From the IMG/VR virus record IMGVR_UViG_3300048091_000131, positions 1-27,823 of that record: a stretch of DNA of 27,823 nucleotides, one strand, 5' to 3'. Positions 1 to 6,321 of the stretch are shown piece by piece. The translations under genes were made by a program, and so were the position numbers. The notes under the pieces are model-generated. The model did no database searches. It had not been told where the DNA came from and worked only from the letters and a program-made list of their open reading frames with translations. Each line of letters starts with the position of its first letter. The first letter of the stretch is position 1. The DNA is from a virus.

Positions 1-30
1 ATTCAGGTATTATGGCGCCCGCAACGCAAC

Positions 31-118
31 GGAGGTGTGGCCGAGTGGTTTAAGGCAACGGTCTTGAAAACCGTCGACTGTAACAGGTCCATGAGTTCGA
101 ATCCCATCGCCTCCGCCA
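31..118 (+). tRNA. tRNA-Ser (anticodon UGA)
   Basis: The 7-bp acceptor stem GGAGGTG (31-37) pairs with CGCCTCC (108-114), followed by discriminator G and an encoded CCA at 116-118. The anticodon stem ACGGT/ACCGT (58-62/70-74) closes the loop CTTGAAA, giving anticodon TGA at 65-67, which reads UCA codons. A long variable arm follows, as in class II serine tRNAs, and the T arm contains GTTCGAATC. The 3' end faces the prophage, which is the usual arrangement when a phage integrates into a tRNA 3' end, so this is the probable attachment gene. I did not find a second copy of the tRNA 3' end in the window, so the att core is not defined. Confidence 0.97.
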
Positions 119-128
119 TATTTGGTAC

Positions 129-163
129 CGACAAAGCCCTGATTATTCAGGGCTTTGTCGTTT
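129..163 (+). terminator. Intrinsic terminator after tRNA-Ser
   Basis: A perfect 14-bp stem (129-142 with 147-160) with loop TTAT is followed by TTTC. It lies 10 bp after the tRNA CCA end and would terminate the tRNA transcript before the + strand genes that follow. Confidence 0.85.
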
Positions 164-193
164 CTGGCGTCCTGAGAAATTTCTGTTGTGCCA

Positions 194-230
194 GACGCGT
201 TCCATAACTTTTATGGACGCGTTCCATAAC
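194..230. repeat. 15-bp direct repeat, two copies
   Basis: GACGCGTTCCATAAC occurs at 194-208 and again at 216-230, separated by 7 bp. The spacer side reads TATGGACGC, so the first copy can also pair as an imperfect hairpin (GCGTTCCATA with TATGGACGC). It lies between the tRNA terminator and the first + strand gene, where a recombinase or regulator site would be plausible. No known site was recognised. Confidence 0.7.
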
Positions 231-327
231 GCCCCTCATTTTCCCCTCTTCTATGGCGTCCTGCCGAACGTAAAACACTCTTCATGTAACACGGTGCTAC
301 GCTGGGTTCTTTCACGGAGGAAAACCC

Positions 328-537
328 ATGCCGAATTCAGATCTGCTCCCTTCTCTGCTTTACAAAATCAATGAGAACCAACTCGCTCTCGAAGCCGCCA
401 TCATGGAATTATCCAACTGGGTCGAGCAGCGCGGTTCTGCGGATGTCGCCGAGAACGTCCGGGGAGCTCTTTGGGCGATCGACAAGAACGAAGAATTTAT
501 CAAAATGACTTTGGCTGTGTTGATGACTCCCGACTGA
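328..537 (+). CDS. Small conserved protein of unknown function (69 aa)
   Basis: The ATG at 328 is preceded by GGAGG at 316-320 with a 7-base spacer, a strong ribosome binding site. The 69-aa product is predicted mostly alpha-helical (SLLYKINENQLALEAAIMEL, then SNWVEQRG), with no membrane segment or cysteine. I recognise the pattern as a small protein recurrent in Pseudomonas accessory regions, but I know no function for it. It precedes the SOS-box gene by about 80 bp and may be a separate unit. It reads opposite to the phage late operon, as expected of prophage-end cargo or flanking chromosomal DNA. A longer overlapping reading frame starting at 186 lacks a ribosome binding site and was not chosen. 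Confidence 0.75.
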   Translation: MPNSDLLPSLLYKINENQLALEAAIMELSNWVEQRGSADVAENVRGALWAIDKNEEFIKMTLAVLMTPD

Positions 538-580
538 CAGCTCGTCGCCTCCCCCTCGCCCACCTGTCTCGACTCGATTA

Positions 581-596
581 CTGTACATGCATACAG
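581..596. promoter_or_regulatory. LexA (SOS) operator
   Basis: CTGTACATGCATACAG matches the gamma-proteobacterial LexA rule CTGT-N8-ACAG exactly, including the alternating AT-rich middle. It ends 24 bp before the ATG at 621, where a repressor would block a promoter. A weak -10-like TACAGT follows at 602-607. This predicts that the 621-1346 gene is off in growing cells and switched on after RecA-dependent LexA cleavage. The match is seen directly; the regulation is inferred. Confidence 0.8.
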
Positions 597-620
597 CATT
601 TGTACAGTGAATCTCGCAGC

Positions 621-1346
621 ATGAATTTCGACCAAGCAAAAACCCTACGGCTCCAGCGATGGCGCGCGACTCTCGACGATCAGGACTTCCGCATGCAAAA
701 CCCAGAGGGGCATCGGGGAACTCTTCACGAAATGGCCGCTACGCTCCGCGATGAGAGCCTGATCGACCAGCTTGAACAGTTCGACATGAACGAGATGGCA
801 GACGCGGCCTATTGGCATGGTGTCGAGGAGTTGCAGAGTTCGCCAGGCCATTACCGCGGCGCATCGACTTATGACGTCGTGCAGGCAGATAACGGAAAGC
901 TACTCGGGACGATCAGCCGCTCGATTTTCAACTTCGCGAATGACGAGCCTCGCGGTGCCTCCTTCGCCTATGACGGGAAGATCTACTCCGATTCGGACGG
1001 AGTAAGGTTGACCTTGGGGCTTTCTCGGAGGATTGGGAAGATTTCAGGCTTGGCGCTGGAAATGAACAGGCACCGTTACCAGTTGATCGAGACCGAGCGA
1101 ATGATCGCCGGGATCACCCACCACCCTCTCTCTGACCCTGACGCCTATCGTGCGCTCGTAGATGCGGCACAGGTTGCACAAGAAGAACGGGATCTGCGCA
1201 CCTTTGAAAAAATGCGACCTCAGATCGAGGCGGCAGCTTTCTGCATCTGCCCTGGCTGCCTCGATCGCTTTGGTGCGCGTGATGACTGTCCGACATGTGC
1301 TGGAAAAGGTTTCGTGAAGAAGCCAGTGCCGACGTGTCTACGCTGA
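621..1346 (+). CDS. SOS-controlled protein with C-terminal Cys4 zinc-ribbon-like motif (241 aa)
   Basis: I chose the ATG at 621 because it lies just after the LexA box. The upstream in-frame ATG at 471 overlaps the previous gene and would place the operator inside the coding sequence. The first about 210 residues are hydrophilic and contain no motif I can name. The C-terminus holds CPGC then CPTCAGKGF, a Cys4 arrangement like a DnaJ-type zinc-finger half or zinc ribbon, which suggests nucleic-acid or protein binding. There is no signal peptide or membrane segment, so it should be cytoplasmic. The ribosome binding site is weak. It lies between the tRNA and the AT-rich cargo module and reads opposite to the late genes. 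Function unknown. Confidence 0.8.
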   Translation: MNFDQAKTLRLQRWRATLDDQDFRMQNPEGHRGTLHEMAATLRDESLIDQLEQFDMNEMADAAYWHGVEELQSSPGHYRGASTYDVVQADNGKLLGTISRSIFNFANDEPRGASFAYDGKIYSDSDGVRLTLGLSRRIGKISGLALEMNRHRYQLIETERMIAGITHHPLSDPDAYRALVDAAQVAQEERDLRTFEKMRPQIEAAAFCICPGCLDRFGARDDCPTCAGKGFVKKPVPTCLR

Positions 1347-1385
1347 AAGATCAATGTTCGAAGAAAGCGATGTGCGGAATTGCTG

Positions 1386-1454
1386 GCGTTTTGGTCTGGG
1401 GGTTTTAAAGGGCTTCGGGGGGCTATCAACCCCCTAAATCCCCCTTGAAAACGC
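1386..1454. repeat. Nested imperfect inverted repeats in the 1347-1565 non-coding gap
   Basis: Three nested arms are visible: GCGTTTT (1386-1392) with AAAACGC (1448-1454); GGGGG plus TTTA (1398-1407) with TAAA plus CCCCC (1435-1444), with one mismatch; and a G run at 1417-1422 with CCCCC at 1430-1434. Together they could form one long imperfect hairpin or cruciform. The strand lacks a clean T tract right after the outer stem, so it is a poor intrinsic terminator. It separates the SOS-controlled gene from the AT-rich module and may mark a module boundary. Confidence 0.55.
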
Positions 1455-1460
1455 AGGATT

Positions 1461-1482
1461 GGTACAAAAAGCGGTACAAAAA
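1461..1482. repeat. Tandem direct repeats GGTACAAAAA
   Basis: GGTACAAAAA is present at 1461-1470 and 1473-1482, a 12-bp periodicity. Short repeats of this kind resemble arm-type binding sites of tyrosine recombinases, and GGTAC also occurs next to the tRNA (TTGGTACC at 122-129). That would fit a recombination-related region, but the resemblance is short and no integrase is in the window. Confidence 0.5.
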
Positions 1483-1565
1483 CCCACAACCGATGGATGC
1501 CCAGTAGACTGCCGGCCGTGACCTGAATAATCTTCGGCGCCGTATCTAAATCAGAGGCTGAGGCA

Positions 1566-2240
1566 ATGGCATTCCCGGAAAGTATTTTTGTACCCATAGG
1601 TGTCGTTTCGGCGGCGCTGATTGCGGGAGCAATCGCATACGCGAGTTTCATTTCGACAAAGGAATCAAAAGTCTCTGAGTTCAGACAAAACTGGATCGAC
1701 GGACTTAGAGAAGAAATATCTCTATACGCTTCATGCATAAACTCATTGATAGAGCATATAACTAGAGAAAGCCTAAAAACCGATAAGCCGACATCCAGCA
1801 GCCTGCTTTGCAAGCTCGACGATAGCGAGCTTTATACAACTCTACTCAAAGCAAAAACGAGCATCGCACTTAGAATCAATGATAAAGAAAAAGAAAAAGA
1901 AGATTTCGAAAGAAACAAAGAATTTCTAAACCTAATCAATCTAACTCATAAAAACTTCGAAGAAGGAAATTTTGAAGGCACTCACAAAGCAATAGATTCT
2001 TTAATTTCAATATCAAGAGAACTGCTTAAGCATGAGTGGAATCGCGCTAGAGATGGCGAAAAAAAGTACCAAGACGCCAAGGCGACATCCCAATGGTCAA
2101 TCGGAACGGCTGGCGCATTCCTGATGGCGCTCTTAATGACAATTGCCTATGAATCCTTAGTTGCTGCGGAAAACATCCACACCCCCACACAACTACAACA
2201 CAAGCTTATTCAGACAAGCAATCTTCCTAAAACATTCTGA
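1566..2240 (+). CDS. Two-TM membrane protein of the AT-rich cargo module (224 aa)
   Basis: An N-terminal membrane segment lies at about residues 7-28 (IFVPIGVVSAALIAGAIAYA) and a second at about 178-202, separated by a large charged, helical domain rich in Lys and Glu. Just after the first segment is KVSEFRQNWIDGLREEI, a motif I recognise from uncharacterised bacterial membrane proteins. GAGG upstream of the ATG serves as ribosome binding site. The DNA is visibly AT-rich compared with the phage structural genes, a sign of separate acquisition. It is followed 16 bp later by the DUF2971 gene on the same strand, so the two are probably co-expressed. A membrane sensor or effector anchor is a reasonable guess, but its function is not known. 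Confidence 0.8.
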   Translation: MAFPESIFVPIGVVSAALIAGAIAYASFISTKESKVSEFRQNWIDGLREEISLYASCINSLIEHITRESLKTDKPTSSSLLCKLDDSELYTTLLKAKTSIALRINDKEKEKEDFERNKEFLNLINLTHKNFEEGNFEGTHKAIDSLISISRELLKHEWNRARDGEKKYQDAKATSQWSIGTAGAFLMALLMTIAYESLVAAENIHTPTQLQHKLIQTSNLPKTF

Positions 2241-2256
2241 AAAAGTGAACAATCAT

Positions 2257-3000
2257 ATGATTTTATATAAATACGTTAGTCAACTTGGATTAAAGGCAAT
2301 AATTGACAACCTGACCATTAGATTCACCGTGCCAAGCTTCTTCAACGACCCCTTTGACTGTGCACTCTCAAGCGGATCAACTCCCGAAACAAGCAACCTC
2401 GAAAATGTACTTTTATCACTCCATCACAGAAATAGATCCGGGGCCCTTTGTTTAACAAGAAACAAATTCAACCTGCTGATGTGGGCTCATTATGCGGAAA
2501 ATCACAAGGGTGCTGTTATCGGATTTGATACTGACATTGCAGAACTAGACTGCGAATCAAAAAATATAATTACTGCAAAAGCAGGATCTGTGATTTATAC
2601 ATCCATACGACCCTCAAGCTACGGCTCAGAACTACCATTTGAATTCAACTCTAAAAGTGACAGATCAGTTCTGGAGAAAATTTTTCTTCACAAATCCATA
2701 CACTGGGCATACGAAGAAGAAGTTAGAATCGTCAGAGTCTTACACCCTGAACTAGACGAAATGACCGTAATCCATAATGGCATGGCTCACAGAGATTTCA
2801 CCATACCCAAAAACGCCATTAGAGAAATATATCTTGGCACTAGATTTTGCAAGTCACAGGAAAATAATGCGTTAATCCACAAAATCTGCGATGAATTTAC
2901 GAATATAAGATTCGCCAAGTGCTATCTCGACGACCGAGAATGGAAAATGAAGGCAATTGCCATTTCTAAATCACATATAGATCACAATTTATTTTTCTAG
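2257..3000 (+). CDS. DUF2971 family protein (247 aa)
   Basis: Family hallmarks are present in order: LYKYVS at residues 3-8, FNDPFDC at 29-35, LMWAHYAENHKGAVIGFD at 74-91, and HWAYEEEVRIVR at 149-160. The usual length of about 250 aa is kept, so the gene looks intact. I start it at ATG 2257, which gives the normal N-terminus; GTG 2245 is an alternative and the longer frame from 2161 overlaps the previous gene. DUF2971 has no settled biochemical function that I know, but members are common in mobile islands and prophage cargo. The conserved polar and aromatic blocks suggest an enzyme. The gene ends 11 bp before the convergent spanin gene. A defence or toxin role is inferred from context only. 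Confidence 0.9.
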   Translation: MILYKYVSQLGLKAIIDNLTIRFTVPSFFNDPFDCALSSGSTPETSNLENVLLSLHHRNRSGALCLTRNKFNLLMWAHYAENHKGAVIGFDTDIAELDCESKNIITAKAGSVIYTSIRPSSYGSELPFEFNSKSDRSVLEKIFLHKSIHWAYEEEVRIVRVLHPELDEMTVIHNGMAHRDFTIPKNAIREIYLGTRFCKSQENNALIHKICDEFTNIRFAKCYLDDREWKMKAIAISKSHIDHNLFF

Positions 3001-3011
3001 CTCAGATAAAA

Positions 3012-3518
3012 CTATTTTCGATCTATTTCTTTTATGTAAGCCTGACAAGCCTGCAGCGCAATCAATCCCCTGTCGCCTTCGTCGGTAATGGCGATAATTC
3101 GTTGAGCATGCGCTGGGTCAAGTCGGGCGCGTACGGCTGCATGATCCACGCCGCCGGCGCCGGGAGCGGCAGACACTGAACAGCCACCGGCTGAATCCGC
3201 GTCGAGGAGGACTGACAACCGGACATCAGCAGTGGCAAGGCGATCGCGCAGGCGAGCCTGATCCTTTTGTGCATTGGTCATTTTCTCGAAGTGGGTTTGC
3301 TCGCTGGCTGCCAGCTTCTGCTCGAGCGCCAGCCGCTTTTCCTGCTCGGCCTGTTGCGCGGTGGCGGCAGCCTGAGTCAGTTGATTCATGGTGTCGGCGT
3401 GCTGCCGCGCCTGCTCGGCCAGCTGCCTGTCGTAGCGCCAGTCCTGAAACTGCCAAGCACTGCCGGCGCCGCTCAGCAACAGCGCCATCACTCCGACCAG
3501 CTTCCACGGCACGGTCAT
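3012..3518 (-). CDS. Rz: i-spanin (Rz-like lysis protein)
   Basis: The N-terminus MTVPWKLVGVMALLLSGAGS is a signal-anchor membrane segment, followed by a periplasmic coiled coil rich in Gln, Ala and Glu (about residues 28-100), the normal Rz plan. The start ATG overlaps the endolysin stop (TGATG), so GTG 3521 was not chosen. The i-spanin joins the inner membrane to the o-spanin in the outer membrane and fuses them in the last step of lysis. The o-spanin gene is nested inside in the +1 frame, as in lambda. It is the last gene of the late operon and converges with the DUF2971 gene. Confidence 0.88.
   Translation of the reverse strand: MTVPWKLVGVMALLLSGAGSAWQFQDWRYDRQLAEQARQHADTMNQLTQAAATAQQAEQEKRLALEQKLAASEQTHFEKMTNAQKDQARLRDRLATADVRLSVLLDADSAGGCSVSAAPGAGGVDHAAVRARLDPAHAQRIIAITDEGDRGLIALQACQAYIKEIDRK
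3062..3274 (-). CDS. Rz1: o-spanin lipoprotein nested in Rz
   Basis: This 70-aa frame lies wholly within Rz in the +1 register. The N-terminus is MHKRIRLACAIALPLLMSGC: a basic start, a hydrophobic core and the lipobox L-M-S-G with Cys20 as the lipidation site. The mature part is about 51 residues and contains the proline-rich stretch LPLPAPAAW expected of Rz1. Small size, lipobox, proline content and nesting together make the call secure. It would be anchored in the inner leaflet of the outer membrane and contact Rz across the periplasm. Confidence 0.88.
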   Translation of the reverse strand: MHKRIRLACAIALPLLMSGCQSSSTRIQPVAVQCLPLPAPAAWIMQPYAPDLTQRMLNELSPLPTKATGD

Positions 3519-3943
3519 CACGGCACATCCTTGAAGAAAACGTGCCCGCCCAGCCTCAGCGTCTGCTTAGCTTTCGCCGACCATGCCGGGGCCGTCTTCA
3601 TGGCAATCGCGTAGTAGTGCGTCGCTCCACCAGTAGGATCAGGCACCTTTCCGTCGATCACTTGGTCTGCTGCAATCCGCGCCTGCGCCAGTTCGCGAAA
3701 CGGGATCTGCTTCTCGCCGATCAGGTAGGCGGAGTTCGGATCGTTCTTGTTCCAGCAGCTGAACTGGTACGGCTTCTGGCAAACCCCGGAGTAGCCCTCC
3801 CCCCACCACGAATTGGTCTTGCCATCGAATACCCGGTTCCGGATCGTCCAGGCCACGGCCACCTGCCCGGCCGTTGATTCACCTCGGGCTTCGCCCCACA
3901 GCGTGCGCGCGAGGACGTCTCGGTCTTTTTCAGTTGCAGCCAT
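3518..3943 (-). CDS. Endolysin, SleB-type cell wall hydrolase (141 aa)
   Basis: The sequence begins close to LARTLWGEARGES, the signature of Hydrolase_2 (SleB-like) enzymes, with the catalytic Glu at residue 18 in WGEARGE. Later blocks AVAWTIRNRV, YQFSCWN and GGATHYY also fit. There is no signal peptide or SAR segment, so it needs a holin for release, and none is seen nearby. I chose ATG 3943 because GGAG lies 7 bases upstream; the frame also has GTG 3946, too close to that site. Its stop overlaps the Rz start. A terminator hairpin lies just upstream, so it may be expressed by read-through. Confidence 0.9.
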   Translation of the reverse strand: MAATEKDRDVLARTLWGEARGESTAGQVAVAWTIRNRVFDGKTNSWWGEGYSGVCQKPYQFSCWNKNDPNSAYLIGEKQIPFRELAQARIAADQVIDGKVPDPTGGATHYYAIAMKTAPAWSAKAKQTLRLGGHVFFKDVP

Positions 3944-3958
3944 CACTTTTCTCCAGGC

Positions 3959-3984
3959 AAAAAAATACCCGCTCAGTGGCGGGT
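3959..3984 (-). terminator. Intrinsic terminator between fibre chaperone and endolysin
   Basis: On the minus strand, stem ACCCGC/GCGGGT (3979-3984 with 3967-3972) is followed by a T-rich tract (3959-3965). The endolysin Shine-Dalgarno comes right after the T tract. One of a series of similar hairpins in the late operon. Confidence 0.75.
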
Positions 3985-4017
3985 GCGATCGTGGTTCTTG
4001 TGTTTCTTCAGTCCGGC

Positions 4018-4440
4018 TTACGCCCGGGCGACAGTGGTCTCATCGTTGTAGGGTTCTGGCTGCTCCGGCCAGGCCGGGACTGTTGGCCAGATAGGCTGGC
4101 CGGTGACGCGACCGAGGAAAACGCGGTACTTCTTCCACTCGGCCAGCATTTCCACCCGCACCGGTTTTTCTTCTACCTCTTCCGGCAGCGCGTAATCGCC
4201 ATCGACCGCATCATTGATTGCGTCAATCCGCCCTTGCAGAGCGGTGACCTGAGCGGTGGCCAACCGAGTTCGCGCGTTGAGATCCGCAGTCGTCTCGCGC
4301 AACAGATCCTGCGCAGCGATTGACTCGATCAGCGATTGCGGAATTTCCTCCACCAAAGTCTCACCAGGTGCCAGATCAGCGGTGGTGAATTCTTCGCCGA
4401 CGGCGCGCCAGCCATAGCTTGTGATTGCGTAAGGCATCAT
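4018..4440 (-). CDS. Tail fibre assembly chaperone (about 140 aa)
   Basis: It directly follows the tail fibre gene, with its ATG overlapping that gene's stop (ATGATG at 4440-4435), the usual position of fibre-assembly proteins. The N-terminal part contains SYGWRAVGEEF, and the C-terminus has WKKYRVFLGRV followed by a tryptophan- and proline-rich tail (PIWPTVPAWPEQPEP). This 'W..yR..L' ending is typical of the DUF4376/Caudo_TAP-like chaperones. The middle is a coiled coil (about residues 55-95). The upstream in-frame ATG at 4506 lies within the fibre gene and was rejected. The role is folding or attaching the fibre; the family is inferred from pattern and position. Confidence 0.75.
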   Translation of the reverse strand: MMPYAITSYGWRAVGEEFTTADLAPGETLVEEIPQSLIESIAAQDLLRETTADLNARTRLATAQVTALQGRIDAINDAVDGDYALPEEVEEKPVRVEMLAEWKKYRVFLGRVTGQPIWPTVPAWPEQPEPYNDETTVARA

Positions 4441-5633
4441 CTGTCCATCCCATAACCGATAATGTCGATCGAGAGCGATCCGCTCGCGCCTGAGTTGAAG
4501 TACCAAAGGTTTCCGGACTCATCCAGCGTAGTGTCACAAGACACTTTCCCGCCTGGCTCTGCGCCAACCATGGTGACGTTGAAGTTGCCGGGAGCAAGGT
4601 TGGCCACGGGGCTGCCGTTGTTGTTCAAGTTCAAGCGGACGCTTTTGGTCACGTTGATTGGAACAATTGCCGAGGTGACAACGATGGTCGGGGCCGTTGC
4701 TGCACCGTTCGAAAGAACACGGTACGGCGCGGCAATCATGTTGTCTCGATAGTTGAGAATCCCGTCGCTGCCCATCGCGAAGCCGAGAACCCCGCCATTG
4801 GTCCCGGAACGAAATGCGCCAATGAATCGGCGCGAGGTGTCTCCAGTTTTCGTCCGGGCTGTGCCCATGTACGGAGCGGCCGGAGCCGTAGTGACCAGCT
4901 CAATCGCAGCGGTACCTGCGCTCTCGTACAGATAGGCGTAATGCCAGACAGATGCCGGCAACGCCAATGCATTCAGGGTGATATCAGCGGACACCGTCAC
5001 CCTTCTGCCAAGGCCGGGAATGTACGCGGTACCCGTGGAGAACGAGAGCGACGTGGGCGACGGCCGGGCCGGGATCAGTCCAGAGATCAGCGCGGTATCA
5101 ATCACCGTGTTCAGGCTCGAAGCATCGGCCTTGGAGGCTTGCAACTTGCCGAGAGCTGCCAGCACGGTATCGGTCGCGACAACCGGCGTCTTCACCGTCA
5201 AATCAAGGCCGGTGAGCGTTGTACCGCGAACACCCGACGCAGTCATGTACTTGTTGGTGGCCCCCTCCGGGAGGCCATCTGTGTTCGTCAAGTTGAGAGA
5301 GGCGCGCACCCCCGCCTGAGTTGCGGTCTCGCCCAACACCGCCAAGACGCCACCGAACTGATTGACCAGCGCACGCAAAGCATCAGCTGAGTCCTTGACG
5401 TAGCCCTGCATCGGCGACAGCGCATAGGCTCCGGACGCGGCGGTGACGCCTTGATAGTTTGGGGAGATCGACAGCGCGGTATCGCTGGCGATGTTGGTCA
5501 CCTCGTACCAACCACCATCAGGGCCACGAAAGGCATCGCCGACCCGGCTATTGGCAATGAATGCAGTGCCTGTACCGATTACTGCGTTGGAATTTTGGAC
5601 GACAGAAACCGTCCCGGACTTGTACCAGGGCAT
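4437..5633 (-). CDS. Tail fibre protein (398 aa)
   Basis: I start at ATG 5633, with GGAG 7 bases upstream; the frame extends further but into the previous gene. The N-terminus MPWYKSGTVSVV, with GTGTAFI and VGDAFRGPDGGWYEV, is the short beta-rich head domain common in Pseudomonas phage tail fibres. A Gly/Ala/Thr-rich shaft follows, with YALSPMQGYVKDSADALR and repeated turns, and the C-terminal about 150 residues are Asn/Gly/Ser-rich and beta-like, suited to receptor binding. The N-terminal head should attach to the tail tip and the C-terminus recognise the cell surface. The adjacent chaperone supports the call. Confidence 0.85.
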   Translation of the reverse strand: MPWYKSGTVSVVQNSNAVIGTGTAFIANSRVGDAFRGPDGGWYEVTNIASDTALSISPNYQGVTAASGAYALSPMQGYVKDSADALRALVNQFGGVLAVLGETATQAGVRASLNLTNTDGLPEGATNKYMTASGVRGTTLTGLDLTVKTPVVATDTVLAALGKLQASKADASSLNTVIDTALISGLIPARPSPTSLSFSTGTAYIPGLGRRVTVSADITLNALALPASVWHYAYLYESAGTAAIELVTTAPAAPYMGTARTKTGDTSRRFIGAFRSGTNGGVLGFAMGSDGILNYRDNMIAAPYRVLSNGAATAPTIVVTSAIVPINVTKSVRLNLNNNGSPVANLAPGNFNVTMVGAEPGGKVSCDTTLDESGNLWYFNSGASGSLSIDIIGYGMDR

Positions 5634-5658
5634 TGTGGATCTCCATAAGTGGTGAGGC

Positions 5659-6321
5659 TCAGGCCAACAATTTGGCGCAAAGGAAAGGCCGATGGCCCTG
5701 GTCAGTCCAGGCCGTAAAGGCAAGGCTGTACATCATGATTCGGCCATTCGCGTAATCGACGCCCAGAGCGCACCCGCCCCCCGTGCCGTCGTTATGGCAG
5801 TTCATCGTAAAAGGGTTCAGTGATATGTACTCGCCGGGACTAAGCGCTTTGTTTATCCCCCAGATGTACCGACGTCCCACGCTGAGCTGCTCCAGCCCCA
5901 GATAGGCCCAGTTCCCCGCCGCGAAGGTCACAACGACCGCCGGCGCGCCACTGTCGTAAACGAGTGCCCCACCGCTGTCCCAAAGTCGCATGCCATAGGC
6001 GGCCGTACCCATCGAAGCCCAAGCCGCCACAAAGTACAGGCCGCTCAGATTGGCATCTACTACGGACGCACGCATGGAAAATCCGGTCCAGTTTCCTGGG
6101 CCGCCAGTAAACCAAACCGAAATGGGCACCTGAATGGTACCTGTCTGGTCTGGGCGGATGAACACCATGGGAGGATCAACGCTTGTCACTGCGCGGGTAA
6201 ATGTTCCAGAGGCGACGCTGCTACCTGAATATACCCCCTTCGTCAAAACGCACAGTCGCGGGGCGTCCGCATCAATCTGGACAAATGAGTTGTCGTTGAA
6301 GCTTTGAAAGCCATAGCTCAT
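5659..6321 (-). CDS. Tail-tip associated protein (220 aa)
   Basis: The start overlaps the stop of the preceding gene (ATGA), so translation is likely coupled. The N-terminal block MSYGFQSFNDNSFVQIDAD resembles that of the previous protein, MAQFGLRVFDESGQLAMD, which suggests a shared attachment domain. The rest is rich in Gly, Ala, Trp and Tyr, with no signal peptide or catalytic motif. Its place between J and the tail fibre is typical of small phage proteins of unknown function often annotated as tail proteins. It may link the fibre to the J tip. Function is inferred from position. Confidence 0.75.
   Translation of the reverse strand: MSYGFQSFNDNSFVQIDADAPRLCVLTKGVYSGSSVASGTFTRAVTSVDPPMVFIRPDQTGTIQVPISVWFTGGPGNWTGFSMRASVVDANLSGLYFVAAWASMGTAAYGMRLWDSGGALVYDSGAPAVVVTFAAGNWAYLGLEQLSVGRRYIWGINKALSPGEYISLNPFTMNCHNDGTGGGCALGVDYANGRIMMYSLAFTAWTDQGHRPFLCAKLLA

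Noticed and set aside
186-374. Plus-strand 62-codon frame overlapping the first small gene
   Set aside because: No Shine-Dalgarno, covers the 15-bp direct repeats, and is replaced by the frame at 328 with a strong GGAGG site.
471-620. N-terminal extension of the SOS-controlled gene from ATG 471
   Set aside because: It overlaps the previous gene's 3' end and would place the LexA box within the coding sequence. Residues 1-50 look like untranslated DNA (Arg, Leu and Cys mix), unlike the following protein.
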